DNA of 64,000 nt, from positions 5,055,501 to 5,119,500 of the forward strand of contig OZ004583.1 of the NCBI GenBank assembly GCA_963924555.1, given 5' to 3'. The stretch's first letter is position 1, and every line of letters begins with the position of its first letter. Positions 1-11,954 of the stretch are shown here, one piece after another. The DNA is from Crambe crambe (lineage: Eukaryota; Porifera; Demospongiae; Poecilosclerida; Crambeidae). The position numbers were made by a program, and so were the translations under genes. The notes under the pieces were generated by a model that worked only from the letters and a program-made list of their open reading frames with translations, did no database searches and was not told the origin of the DNA.

Positions 1-493
1 AAAAAGGTAGAATCCTTTTCCTGCTTGTTCCTGGTCTTTTTTCTCTCTTTATGGTTTTATGTATGTACACATAAATGCACCCATGCTTCTTTTTTCTCCC
101 CCCCCCCCCCTTCTTACTATCCCTCTTCACCTGAAGAAGAGAAGGTACTACAATTAGACCACCGTATTGGACATGTTCTGAATGCCCGTGTTCCTAGAAT
201 TGCACTTTTCTAGCGTAGGAGCTATTAGTAGGGTGAGGGAGAGTGGTATGTAAAACACCATATTTGTCTTTGAAATAAGTTTTCCATTTTTCTTCAATGA
301 TGTCATGGTTCACAATGCCCTTGGGAAGAACTATCAGCATCGTTTTCTAGGTTAGATTTCATCAGCACGCTCACGTGTGCATGGTCAAAAATAAATACAC
401 TCATGATTCACGTGATCCCTACCTTCATTCTAGCATGCCAATCTTCAACTAGGGCAAGTGAGCAGCCAGTGGACATTTCAATGTACTCCTCCC

Positions 494-1013
494 TCACTTA
501 CGATTATATAGCCTCAACAATGACTTTGTTTTCAATCTATTCAGGTTGTTAACTGACTTGGTGCATTCCCAGTTAGCATCAGAGTGTTGTATTCTCTGAA
601 CCCAGGCTACGGGACGAGGACCCCAGAATGCATGGTAGAACTCCTGTTCAGACTCAGTGGCTAGTCTCTCATTATTATGAGCCCTCATTTGCTCTAATCT
701 GGAAGCTCTGACTCTGCTCTCCTTCTGGCTCTCATTTCTCTGGTCTTGCAGCCTTATCTTCTGCTGACGCTGTACATGCCCTCCTCCTGGCTCTATCTCT
801 CGTATTTCTTTTGGCTAGTCTCTGTTCCTTTGACTCTGTTCTCCTTCTAGCTCTGTCCCTTTCATTTCCTTCATCAAGTCTCACTCTTCTTTGCTCGGTG
901 TTCTGGGGCCCTCCTTTGCTTCTTTTCTGGTTCTCGTGGCTGTCGTGGATCCACCCGTTGTAATGTGCCAGTTGACACAGGGGACAATTTTCATGGTTAG
1001 GGGGTGTCTCCAA
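494..1013 (-). pseudogene. Helitron-type N-terminal repeat protein fragment
   Basis: The minus strand encodes a basic, coiled repeat in two frames. The first part (1013 to about 732) contains RRRTESKEQRLAKRN and RDRARRR. A frame change near 735-745 continues it as RASRLEQMRAHNNERLATES (down to 494). Alternating RRR-ESxEQR-ARL blocks ending in MRxxNxERLATE are, in my knowledge, typical of the region ahead of the DUF6570 domain in Helitron-type proteins of sponges and cnidarians. No helicase or Rep part follows. The piece therefore looks like an isolated, frameshifted relic. It could instead be an exon of a host protein using the same repeat. The poly-G tract at 1053-1078 lies just upstream on the minus strand. 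Confidence 0.45.
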
Positions 1014-1052
1014 CTGTTTTTGGACAATAAAAACGTCATTTTGACATTTGGT

Positions 1053-1078
1053 GGGGGGGGGGGGGGGGGGGGGGGGGG
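1053..1078. repeat. poly-G run (26 G)
   Basis: An uninterrupted run of 26 G on the plus strand. It is one of several homopolymer G or C runs of at least 20 in this otherwise AT-rich window (see 8008-8027, 18633-18663, 60843-60867 and 61084-61103). Its length may be an assembly estimate. Confidence 0.95.
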
Positions 1079-1309
1079 AGGGGATAAGTTACATGACGTT
1101 AAATAATTATGCTTACAGAGCAAAGAACCCATGGCTGTGCAGACAACCTTATTTGGTAACAGCCACAACTTCCTGTCGCATGAAGGAAGGCTTGATGTTC
1201 TTGTCCACATTATCCCCAATAAATTTATATCCAAACCAGGATGACACATTTGTTGGTGTTTGACTGTCAGGTTTATGCTGTGAGAATATAAAGTGCATGC
1301 ATGTATCAC

Positions 1310-4300
1310 AGCCTCAGAGCTCTCGTGTTACTATTGGCTGCATGGCTATAGAATTTACCATATCGTCAACACTAATTTTTTTCAGTTTGTAGTGGGAATA
1401 ATGGTTCTCTTTCAAACGTTATTTTGAATGGTCGCACTTTGTAGTTGTAAAATATCAATTTCAATACTGAATATTGGTGGCGGATGCTATCCATGCCAAA
1501 TAGAGATTACTGCGTACTAAGTAGTTAAAACAGAATTGAATGGACATAAATCATCTTCATATTTTAACTTTAGGCTTTTTGTAGCACTTAGAGTTGGAAC
1601 TAGGCCCGTGTAATGTTTTAAAATCTTCCCCATATCATCAAGTTAGGAAGGGATGTAACCACAATTCTTAATGTGGCAATCTTCAGAATGTGTTATAAAT
1701 GGATGAGCTGTATGAATTTTCAACTTCTTAGGTCATAGTTCCCTATTTCCTCCTTTAACCTGAACTAACTGCTACACCACACCAACTGTTGACATAGTAA
1801 TTAGCATAGCAGGCATTTTGCCATGGAAGACATAACTGTGAGTAAAAACGACTTTTTTACCTCCTCAATTTCTTCATTACCAACTCGTTTCCTCTGGAGT
1901 GCATGTTTTTCTCTTGGCCTTCCAAACATTCAACCTTGATGGAGTAAACAGCTTTGCAGTTATCTGAAGCTTTTGAGAGAACACCCTAGCTGCTGCCCTC
2001 ACTCTATGTTGAAGAGCATATCTTCCAATTGTCTCCCTTGGAACTGAACCTAAAAGAAACCAGTAGTGTTAACATAAGCTATATAACATAAGCTGTAACA
2101 TAAGCTATAGCTTATGTATTGGAGTGTATGATATCATTGCTTAAAGTCCATATAGTGCTTCAGTTTGATCAATGCATGGAGGGTAATACATGCAGCATCC
2201 TGCATCACATGCTAGCTATTAGCATTCAAGAGGTATTCCATTCCTGAGCTCTCTAGTGATGCTTTGTTAGCTCGAAAGTATGCAATTAGTCGCCTCCTAA
2301 CAGCATTTATCCCGAGAGGGGGACAGGGAGTAAGGCAGACAATGTTTTGTATCATGATGAGGGAAAAGTGGTAGTAATCAGTGTTATGTCTCATTTTTGG
2401 TAATATTGTCAGCAGTTTCCTTTGACTCAAGTAAAATGGATATATGTTTAGCATCTAGTTATTAAGCAAAGTAAGTTTATGATAGTAAGAGGAAGTGAAT
2501 TCATGTTTTTATATGAATTATCAAAACAACCGTGAATCGATATATTGTTCCCAAATTGAGAGTTGTGCCATAGTAGTATCATCTGATATTATTACATAAC
2601 TTACCAAAGCACTTGGAGGCTAGCAGAGAAGACCACCGTAACAGCAGGTGCAGGAGCAGGCTGTGACAAGTATAACGTAATGACTCGCTTAGCTTACTAA
2701 GCTGCACTCTCCGGCCATCCTTCAATGTGTTAACATCTTCCAGAAGGACTTTTGCAGATATTGTCACTTAACTGAAATGGACTCTGGATATAAGATTCAG
2801 CAGGATAATTTTTACAGATCATACTACAAAGTACTCAAACTGCAGGAACTACATACTGGTCATCCATGTCAGTAATCATCGTCGATAAGTTTTGGTCCAA
2901 AAGTAGCTATGTATGTGCCTGGGGTTACGGACTGTCTTACAGAATATCATTCTTAGATATCTTTTTGTCGTCAAAATCAGTGAGCCCTTGATGTATACAG
3001 GGTTTAAACAGATATCTACCCGTAATAAAATTGCAAAGAATTTTCCTATATCTTCTATAGTTTGCTGTGCAAACATCCCCTCCCGAGTCAAATAAAAACA
3101 GAAAATGTGACAACTATCTCTCTCTTACGTTTTGCTTGCAGGAACAACAGCAATTGCAATCCAGTGCCAAACATCTGCTGACTCTGAACCATGTCCTATC
3201 CTGCTTATAATTAAACTAAAATGTTATTGTTGCAAGGAATAAAAATCCTTGGCTTGCAAGGAAAAATATCTTTAGCTGGCTTTCGATTATTGTTGATGAG
3301 AAAGCATCACTCAACTTGTCATGATGCAAGGAAAGACCCCTTTCAATAGATTCATACACACAAACACTGAGAATAGATGTTTGGTCATTGTGTAGAGCTA
3401 CTTTTGGATTGACATGACTGCAGATAGAAAAAATATAGCTCCTTATGTACCACTATAAACTAATTTTCTTACAGACATACCGTATAAAAAATCTATGATA
3501 TTTTCCACATTTCACCTGATGTTCCCTTCTGAGCATTAAGCTCCTCCAGATCACTTGTCAGACCTGCTCCTTTTTTTTTCCATATAGTCTTTCAGCATCT
3601 GGTAGACCTTCACTGGCATCACGATCTTCGCTGACCCATGTGCAGATACATTCTTGCAAATTGAGTATTTTCGAAGTTCGAATCTGGCAAATTCTCTCAA
3701 TAGCTCCTGTTGTTGCAGTATAGCTGATTAAACCCTAAAATCCTTTCCAAAAATGCAACCCCACAGTATGAATGAGTAAATGGACCAGATAATGAGTTAT
3801 TAGTGAAACTGGATAGAGGTGACCAGTTGAACTAACTTCTTGGCATATCCCTGTGGCTTCCAATTGAATTCTCCTGATCGCTTCCTGTTGGTTGGTCATT
3901 TCATAGAAAATGCAACATTGATTGCACTTATTTTTTCCAGAAAAAGGTCGAGTGATAACAAAGTTATGACCTTATTGGTATTGCAAATATTCTACATTTT
4001 TTGACACACTGTTGAGTTTTAACTCGTTTCCTTTGGTATGTATTTTTATTATTTTTTATAATTCTCTTTTATCAGGTACACTCTGTGTATACAGGTAGCT
4101 TATCATTTCACTTTTTTTTTCATTTTTTAAAAAATGGATCTATTTAGTTTTAGGTCAGTCCTCGCCTGGTATCAACGACTCCACTCTATGTTAAAACCAG
4201 CTGATCTTTTTTCATCATCTTATTTTTTTCCTTTACTGAAATCAATTTCAGTTTCTGTAATGTGACAGCATTCACATGGAGATTTTTTCTATTTTCTTTC

Positions 4301-4867
4301 CTTTACTGAATTAGTTTAGTTTTGTAATTGGAGAGTCCTCAGACAGCATTCACATGTGAGAAGAGTCCTAGCTTTCTTAGTATAGACAAATTATCTGCAT
4401 AGCTCATGTTTACCTGCCTAGTCTTGCAGTTACTGATTGCAGTTGCTTTTTTTAAATTATTTCTTCACATTTCTCTGAATGTACTAATATCTTCAGAAGA
4501 ATCCTTCACAAGTTAGCTTCATAATTTAGAACACCTTCAGTCACCATTAGCTATATGGAATAAAGATTACTTAAGCTGAAACTGGCTTAGGATAAGAATC
4601 CTTCACAAGCTATGACAATGTAGCTTCATAATTTAACATGGCTATATGGTATAGAGATTACTTAAACTGTATCTGAAACTAGGCTTCAAAAACTACTGCC
4701 TGGTGGTAGTATAGAAGCAGTATCTGCCTTCGGATGAAGCACAACATATTTCTATTTTGCGTACTCCTTGTTGAAGCTCATGACCAATTTAATATAAGAA
4801 GGACGATAGCCAACTAAGCCAGAGATGTGCTGTATTTATCATATACCTAGCAGAGTTTATGACTGTT

Positions 4868-4902
<35 letters not shown>

Positions 4903-6160
4903 TTCATCTTAGTACATCTAATTCTTTAATGCAAGCCATCTGGGTTGCCCAAGTTACCTCTTAATATTATTTTAACATAGTGCTGAATTTTGTCTTAATT
5001 TCTGCTTGTAGTCTGATTTTTTGTGTAATATTTTAATTTTACTTTCATCTTATTTATCTTCTCTATTTTTTTTTCAAGTCTTGAATTTGATGTCACTTCA
5101 CTCTTACTTGTTGATTTTTATCACTTTCATTTTGTCCTCTTTCTTGCAGTGTGTATAAATGTGGGTATGTGCATGCTATATTTGGTTAATAACTTTGGTT
5201 TCATTCAACCCCTGCCATGGTTTGTTCAAACTCCCAGCTGCCATTTATAGAGATCAGAAGGACCACACACCAGAATTCATTTCATTTCCTTTTGATGTTG
5301 ACTCAACTAATTTTCCCATGCTGTACAGCCAACATCCCCTTTCTACACTTATGTCCACTTAGAAATCGTCTTTGGTTAGTTCCTTGGCAATTGGTAACCA
5401 GATTATCGGCAGATAATGGATTTAGCTCAATACTAAAGTAATTGATCACACAAGCACAAAACACAGTAATACTAAAGACAGCTACATCTTGACACAGAGG
5501 TCATTGCTTACGATGTTCAGAAAATGGGATGTTGATCTTCTGGTTGAAGATCTTTTTCCTGATATTTATTTGTGTTCATATTAGAGCAAGTTTTCTCAGT
5601 TTCTTTGGTACTGAAAGTAGCAATTTCTTTGAAAGCCACTGCAAGCTCAACTTGAGTTGTGATAAGGTGCAGCAGGTCCCTTTCAGCTTTCCCCTCAATG
5701 CCCACAAGAGACAATCTTTTGATGATATTGCTTCATGATTTCTTGACCAATAAGGGGGCCAGCAGTTATTTTTGCTTCATAAAAAAAATTACATCTGCAA
5801 ATAAACATAACTGAGTGATCGATCTACTGACTCACAGTTCATTCCTGCTTCTTTACATTTTTTGTACCGACATCCTGGACAGACTCGCTTTGGGTATTCA
5901 GTTGTTCTTTTCTCCTACTCCTCGCTAGTATGTTATTGAAGCCTGGCAATGACGGCAAAGAGAGAGTACCAGAGATGGCTCCTGGCTGAGCTGACATGCA
6001 GAGACGGCAAAGCGATATGGTGCTATTTCAGTCCTCCTTGCCAGCTGTTGTAAAAAAATTTCAAGTATGCAATTAATGGTCTTGTAAGTACATACTTTTT
6101 TTTTGCTGTCTTCTTCTTTGTCTCCTATAAAAACAATGATCAGCTGTAGCATTAATTATG
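1310..6160. other. Long stretch without a recognisable gene
   Basis: About 4.8 kb of AT-rich sequence. Open frames are short, differ on both strands and carry no motif I recognise. It holds poly-T and TTTA low-complexity sequence and short direct repeats of ACATAAGCTATA near 2075-2117. Introns or untranslated parts of flanking genes cannot be excluded. Confidence 0.5.
4866..4905. repeat. (TTTA)n microsatellite
   Basis: About ten tandem TTTA units in a row, with a point change to TTCA at the right edge. Confidence 0.95.
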
Positions 6161-6167
6161 TTACTGT

Positions 6168-6425
6168 ACACTGTTTAAAATGAGGTGTTTATTTAACACC
6201 TTTTAGGGTGCTTTATGTGTCGTGAAGCCGGCGCTCCCCTAGGGTGTATTATCAACACTCTACCAGGGTGCTTATCATACTCCTTTGTGGTACTCATAAT
6301 GCACCTTCCTGGTGCTTAACATAGGTTGTTTTTACACTCAACAATACTTAAGTGTACACCCTTTGAGGTGTTCAGTTGTAGTCCAGATTGCTACCATTAC
6401 ACTCAGCAAGGTGGTCTCAATACAC
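6168..6425. repeat. GGTGT/ACACC motif cluster
   Basis: A 250-bp block in which GGTGT or GGTGC and its complement ACACC recur many times in both orientations. Its left edge (ACTGTTTAAAATGAGGTGTT, then AACACC, then AGGGTGC) aligns in direct orientation with the left edge of the block at 7529-7675. The dense inverted pentamers resemble subterminal repeats of a DNA transposon. No transposase is attached. It sits just past the stop codon of the SAM-domain gene. Confidence 0.6.
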
Positions 6426-7528
6426 ACATGATAAAACAGAAACATTATACAAAAGAAGTTATTCAGCAGCAGACAATGATGTGATGTTCTGCAGTACTCT
6501 CAACAGACATGCAGGAGGTACTTGATCATCTTTTATATTAAAAACTGACTGCTGAAGAAATAAAAAGATCCCAGAAAGAGATTTAGGATAAGCTATATCA
6601 AATACATAATAAGTACAAATCAAGTCAATGATAGCGTCCAGGTAACTTTTGGATTCACAAATTGCAATATTTTCTCCACAGATGAAATACTGTGTATTCT
6701 CCATTGCAGTACCAATCACAAGGATAAATGGTGCAGACTGTGAAATATCCAATATTTCTTTATTTAAGTCAACATCATTAGTCTGCAATTAATAATAATC
6801 ATTAGGATCTGGTCCAGAGCCAGAAATAATATATGGGCTGCAAAGCGGCTCCATGCACCCTAGATAGCAGCTTATATGGCTTTTTGACCTATTTGGCACC
6901 CCATGGAAATACGGACATTCAGTAAATATATAGTACACATCCTGGCTTCCATGACTCCTGTATTAAAGGGTATTACTGTAGACGCTGAATAGTAACAACC
7001 AAGACCCATATTAACACCAGTTGTTACGAATAGTCTAGAGCATTAATAGAAACAATATTCACTATGATTCTGTGTTACTATTTTATCACTATCTTAATGA
7101 AGCCAGCAAGAAATTGCTACAGACATTATCATGGATAGTTGGTTTGATCAACAGTGACCATTGTTTTATAACAACCCACAGGAATGTAACACCATACACA
7201 AATGTAACCTATTTGTTCTGAAAAAAACCTGAAGTAGTGAGGTTCGTTAATATAACATGACATAAACATGACCACCTACCTCAAAGCTCTTGATGAAAAT
7301 ATTTTTCTTTCCTGGTCCCCTAGAATTAACTTCACTACAGAACTTGAGATTACTATCTCAGGGGCTGACCATGGTATGCATTTTTGTTATTATAAGAATA
7401 TTAGTTAAAACCTGTCCTTCTCAGTTCATTAATAGAACAATTCTGCATTTTCTAGGATAAAATCTCCTATTGCAGCCTCTTTAAGTCTATCCTATATCAT
7501 TAAAGAACAGAGCACCAGCTAGATATAT

Positions 7529-7675
7529 ATACTGTTAAAAAAAAGGGTGTTCTGACAACACCTTTCTGGGGTGCTCATACGAATGTGTAAATTTCATTCC
7601 CAGGGTGTTTTGATTGGGTGTTATGAAAGGGTGTTATACAATTCCCTTATGGGTGTTCTTTTAACGTGCTTTGAT
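7529..7675. mobile_element. Short TIR element (MITE) in an intron
   Basis: A 147-bp element begins ACTGTTAAAAAAAAGGGTG and ends with sequence whose reverse complement reads CACGTTAAAAGAACACCC, so the ends form imperfect inverted repeats. Inside are six GGGTGTT-type motifs. It shares its left edge with the cluster at 6168-6425. It lies within an intron of the SAM-domain gene. Confidence 0.5.
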
Positions 7676-7992
7676 TAATAATAATAAAATTTAATAATAA
7701 GATAAACAAAGTAATAATGACTAATAGTTCAATGAATACAGAGATGTGGCTAAGTGAACTCAGCAAAATTTTAACATTATTTGGTACATTTTGTTCATAC
7801 CTAATACATGATGCTGAATAAAAATAAGCACAGAATAAATATTCAATATAAGGGGTGCCTTCTTTCTGAATTCTGATTCGATGTCAACAGTGTCCTATAA
7901 TGTGAGTGAAGGTATACAGGCATTAGTCAATCCTCTGTAAGAATTAATGGTAAAAATTGTTATGCAAACTGGATGAAAAAATTATTTTTTTC

Positions 7993-8027
7993 TTTTTTTT
8001 TTTTTTTGGGGGGGGGGGGGGGGGGGG
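7993..8027. repeat. T15-G20 homopolymer pair
   Basis: A run of 15 T is followed directly by 20 G on the plus strand. Confidence 0.95.
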
Positions 8028-9607
8028 AGCTATGTGGACAGCTGCCAGGCAGGAAGAAGGGGTTTTAAAAATGGGCAGAGTTATGTTCTAAGGGGTGGCA
8101 TATTAAACGGAGTGTACTCACCTATCGATTTTAAAAATTTCCCCTGGATAGGACAAAATTACAAAAATTGATTATAGATTACTTTTTAGGGAAGGGTGGA
8201 GGAGGAACCATTACAAGCATGGCCTTTAGCTTATAACAATTAGCTATAATTAATACAGGAATTAAGTCAAGACTAGAAAAAAGGTATCTTCTCTGCCTGT
8301 AAATATTACATTTACGTTTACAATTTATATACCTGAAATTGATGAATTAGCCTTTTTGGATTCCTTTTCGCTGTTGTTGATGATAAAAGACAACACAACA
8401 AGTGAAGAAAGAAAACACCATCATGATCTGAAAGGAAATAAAAATGTGAGTACAAGATAGTTTGCACAAGAGGGTGACGTACCATCTCCACAGAAAGTTA
8501 CTTTCGAGTCTTCATAATAGAGTCAGTCTTAGGCAAACTATTATCCAGCATCTTCCGTAATTCGTGTCGCAGCTGAAGATTATAATTATAGTATAATTGT
8601 TACAATGATATCAATAGGTCTATAATAAGGCTTACTATCTTTCCACTGCGTAAACAAGGAAAATTATCCAATACAATAGTTGCAGAAGGATAACTTTGGC
8701 TTATCCAACTTCTTCTTCTTTTGAAGGTAGAATCCATGAGATTTTTCAGAATCGATAATTTCAGCTTACTTTTCGCCCACTCTTTTTTAATAATATCTTT
8801 ATCATTCTCATACTCGCAATCCTCCAACTTTCCATCATACTCTGACTCTTTATCATCTTTTCTTCTTTTAGCAAGGGGAGGACCAACCTCATCAAGTTCT
8901 TTAACAGAAGTGGTTTGTTCTGCCTTATCATTTGATTCACCTCTCCGCATATTCTTGAATTTGTTTCGAAGTTGGCATTTCCATGTGCCCTAAAAATTAG
9001 TGTATAAGTTTAGCAATACGGCAATTAAATGGACAAAGGTTTTGTAACATACATAGCCATTTCCTATAGGATCACGAAGTTTCGGATAGATCATAATCAA
9101 ACTTTTACATGTTGACTTAGTTTTAAAAGAATTCAGTGGGAACCTCAAATTCCTCCAGCCACCCCTTACTGGCCTGTGAAGTAGTGACTGGCTAAATGGA
9201 TATAAAAAAAAAACAATACTATATTTAGGTGGAAATATTGCTTGATCATGCCCAGCCTTTTCTATTTTCTTGTAAACAAGTTAGAGAGATAACCACTGTT
9301 ACTAGGTAGCCAAACTTCTTAGGCTATGCATAATCATAAATAGCTAGTATTATGCAACCTATGTATTACTAGTACCACCTATAAATAGCTATCTAGCTAG
9401 CTAATCTTCTAAGTTATACCTTATTCAGCTTCTTAGTCTGGGTTCCCTTCAGTTCATTAATGATTTTGGATAGAGCAATTCTGTCACCTATCACTGGTAA
9501 AAGCTCCTTAAGATGTTCCGGGGTAAGTTCCATAAAAGTAGCTCCAGTAATCCTGTTTTTATTGATAGTGTCAATAACTTCTCTTTCCAGTCCCTTATCC
9601 TTTTAGA

Positions 9608-9887
9608 GGCCTTGAGAATCACTACAGACAGATTCAATACTACAAAGAGCACTTTAACTTAGTGGTAAGCAATTGTACCATAGGGAATCTTAAGCCAAAA
9701 TTACGCTCACAATTGCGGAACATCCAAGTAGCTGCGTTGGTAAAATGTTCGTACATCAAGAAATACTCAATGGATGCCATACTTAAACCACTTGTGAAAG
9801 ACCTGTTACTTCTTGTTAGTTTTTCTTCTTTATGTATTGGTACTACAATGTATTTTTTGGCATCATACCTTCCGCTAGCTTAGCTAG
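9608..9887 (+). pseudogene. Transposon-linked protein fragment (HYRQ / KLRSQLR type)
   Basis: The plus strand reads GLENHYRQIQYYKEHFNL, then CTIGNLKPKLRSQLRNIQ, then KYSMDAILKPLVKDLLLL before losing similarity and reaching a stop at about 9880. The signature HYR..HF.L...C.LGN..P+.RS.LR.I...A.V....+.KYG....LKP...D recurs in many uncharacterised sponge and cnidarian proteins that I believe are transposon-encoded. It has no clean splice edges and abuts the truncated SAM exon on the other strand. I read it as an inserted, decayed piece. Its function is unknown. Confidence 0.5.
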
Positions 9888-10213
9888 TTCACTGTCGTGA
9901 CAAAATGTGGAGGAACTCGGGCATTGGAGGAATTTGAGTTGAGCCTCGTAGTCGTCGTAGTCTCCGCAAACGCACGAGGCATCTGAACGACCAAGCCATG
10001 GCAGGAGTTTTCATTTTGTTCATAACTAAGGGGTAGCTAGCTAGCAGACCGTGTGCCCTGGGGATATATGACAGACACTACATTATCGGTAATGCAAATA
10101 GCCTTACTATTAAACCTTTTCCGTTGTTTCCTACTTTCAGGCTTTGGTTTGGGAAGAACTAAGACTTCACTCGAGCTGCTAGATAATGTGCACTCATATT
10201 CACTTCAGGGTGA

Positions 10214-11457
10214 TTGATCTCTCTCACAGAATCTTCAGCTCTCTCGGAGTCTTCCAATTCCTCTCTCACAGAATCTTCAGCTCTCTTGGAGTCTTCTGCT
10301 CCCCCTCTCACAGAATGTTCCAATCTCTTGGAGTCAGAGTCTTTTGATTTCTCTCTCACAGAGTGTTATGGCACTGCTCTTTCTGAATCTTCTGCTCCCC
10401 CAGAGTCATCTGCTCTCTCAGAGTCTTCTGCTCTCTCAGAGTCTTCAGCTCCCCCAGAATGTTCTGCTCTCTCAGAGTCTTCTCCACTCACAGACTGTTC
10501 GGCTCTTACAGAGTCTTCTGATTCCCCTCTCACAGAGTGTTCTACTCCTCCTCTCAAAGATTGTTTGTCTCTCTCAGAATCTTCTGCTACCCTTCTCACG
10601 GAGTCTCCCACTACTAGTATTGGTTTCCTGGAGTCTTCGACTCCCACGTTAGAAGCACACCCTGGTCCCACATGGACAGAGACACTGGAGAAGCTCACTG
10701 AGGTGGCAAAGAAGGTTGGGATGGAGCATGACTTCCAAAGCTTCTCAGGATTTGTATCACTTGGTGGTTTACAGTTTCGGCAGTCTGGAAGCTTTCGAGT
10801 CCACAATTCCACTTCATCCTGGAAACAGTACTATCCAGTTCTCTCGTTAAGTTAGAAAATCAATAGTAGAGAGGGGTGATGAAAGGAAGTGGATTGCCTC
10901 ATTTGATGGCTTCTACTTGACCCGGGGCCACTACTCCAATAATGCGTCTGCAACCATACATGACTTCGAAGGGGATGGTGTTGCATGGTTCACTCATCGA
11001 ACCAAAAGAGGTCACGGCCATAACTGGGAGGGCACTTCTGCAGGGGCAGAAGGTGACATGTTTGATGAGATTCTAGGAATGGTAAAGGCAGCTGGATTCA
11101 ACATCAAGGAGATTATCACCGATAAAGACTCCTCTACCAATGCAATATTTTGTCGACACTTCCCTGAAGGCACAATTATATACTGCCACAATCATTGTGC
11201 CAAAACCCTTCATAAGGATCTGGAGAAGATCAAGAAGTACAAGTGTCAGGTTAGTTCTACAAGAATATAATAATTCACTTACTCTTTTGCACTTCTAGTG
11301 TGAGTGTAGTTGCAAACGAATGACAGAATCATTTTTGACACACTGCAAAGTAGCCCTCAGCAATGTCATCTCATCAGAGAAACTTCAGGAGAGTGTGGAC
11401 ACGTTGAAGTCTTTTTCTGAAGCCATTTGCAATTTTTATGAACACTATGCAATTTAA
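10214..11457 (+). pseudogene. Transposase-like fragment with Ser/Glu repeat N-terminus
   Basis: The N-terminal part (10214-10620) is a low-complexity repeat of ESSAL, ESSAPP and LTECS units. The opposite strand is also open there (AEDSERAEDS), so coding sense is uncertain for this part. From about 10640 the plus strand becomes specific: LEKLTEVAKKVGMEHDF, then after a stop and frame change DGFYLTRGHYSNNAS, TKRGHGHNWEGTSAGAEGD, IITDKDSSTNAIF and CHNHCAKTLHKDLEKIK. An intron at 11250-11298 joins CQ to CECSCKRMTESF, ending EHYAI at 11457. An Asp strand (DGFY), a second Asp (TDKDSS) and an H/C-rich end suggest an RNase H-like transposase core, seen in many invertebrate multicopy genes. The third acidic residue is not identified. 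At least one frame break is present. Confidence 0.5.
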
Positions 11458-11464
11458 ATTTACG

Positions 11465-11674
11465 TCATGGCTGTATTAAATCTATAACCTTTTGCTCCTT
11501 CCACCTTAGGTACTGCTCATCATACAAGTCATACCCCTCTTCTTTTCGTCTCGTGAACAGTTCAAGTTCTGCTTCTGATATCTTCATGGATGGATATAAA
11601 CTGTTTAGCTTAGCAGTATATTTGTCAGTGCTAGCTATGTAAATTATTTTTATAACAGAACTACTTTTTTGCAT
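11465..11674 (-). pseudogene. Fragment with EEGYDL..D..Y..W motif
   Basis: The minus strand reads SLYPSMKISEAELELFTRR, then KEEGYDLYDEQYLRWKEQ. A YP...S..DL.LF..R.EEGYDL..D..Y..WL pattern recurs in uncharacterised multi-exon genes of sponges and cnidarians. Here it is a single short exon-like piece wedged between two plus-strand transposon relics. No partner exon was found, so it may be an orphan exon. Confidence 0.35.
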
Positions 11675-11954
11675 GTTTATTTATAGCTACATCCTGATGT
11701 ACTTACCTCAAACGGGGAAGCCATAAACACTAGCACTTGCACTGTGGGTAACCGCAATTACTTGTATCTCTGCCAGCCGTGCAAAACCTTAACCGCCGGC
11801 GCTATCACTAAGTGCTAATAATTGGATACCATTCTCTTCAGTGCATGGGCTATCATGTATTGAATTGAATAGAAGTATATTAAGGATGATGAGAGCAGAT
11901 GATGGTACTTGCAGCTTACCCAGTGATACTGTAAGTGCAATATTATTTCATGCC

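Larger units (their letters stand above)
6459..9602 (-). pseudogene. SAMD3-like SAM-domain gene, multi-exon, one apparent frameshift
   Basis: Minus-strand exons, 5' to 3': about 9602-9421 encodes the C-terminal two thirds of a SAM domain (FMELTPEHLKELLPVIGDR). Exon 8989-8636 opens GTWKCQLRNKFKNMRRGES and holds a basic KRRKDD segment and TFKRRRSWISQSYPS. Exon 8572-8483 gives ELRKMLDNSLPKT. Exon 8427-8333 gives HDGVFFLHLLCCLL. The last exon, 6782-6459, contains APFILVIGTAMENTQYFICGE and ends LSAAE. The order SAM, lysine-rich linker, RRR box and ILVIG-type C-terminus is that of SAMD3-like proteins common in fish and invertebrates; their biochemical function is unknown to me. In exon 8572-8483 the frame breaks near 8507: one extra base would restore TFCGD and the phase-1 junction to the next exon. 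The start of the SAM domain is missing, and another element begins at about 9603. At least one exon between 8333 and 6782 is not identified. Confidence 0.6.

Noticed and set aside
25-213. ORF beginning at base 25 that reads through a C13 run
   Set aside because: The frame depends on homopolymer length. The end (EEEKVLQLDHRIGHVLNARV) looks protein-like and could be a terminal exon from upstream, but one edge is outside the window and no family was recognised.
5925-6152. Minus ORF with QLARRTEIAPYRFAVSACQ as a further SAM-gene exon
   Set aside because: It lies beyond the stop codon of the last recognised exon, and I found no family match or supporting splice sites.
10159-10812. Minus-strand acidic repeat ORFs (AEDSERAEDSVRE)
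   Set aside because: They are the antisense of the plus-strand ESSAL/LTECS repeat. Only the plus strand continues into recognisable transposase-like sequence, so the minus frames are taken as shadows.
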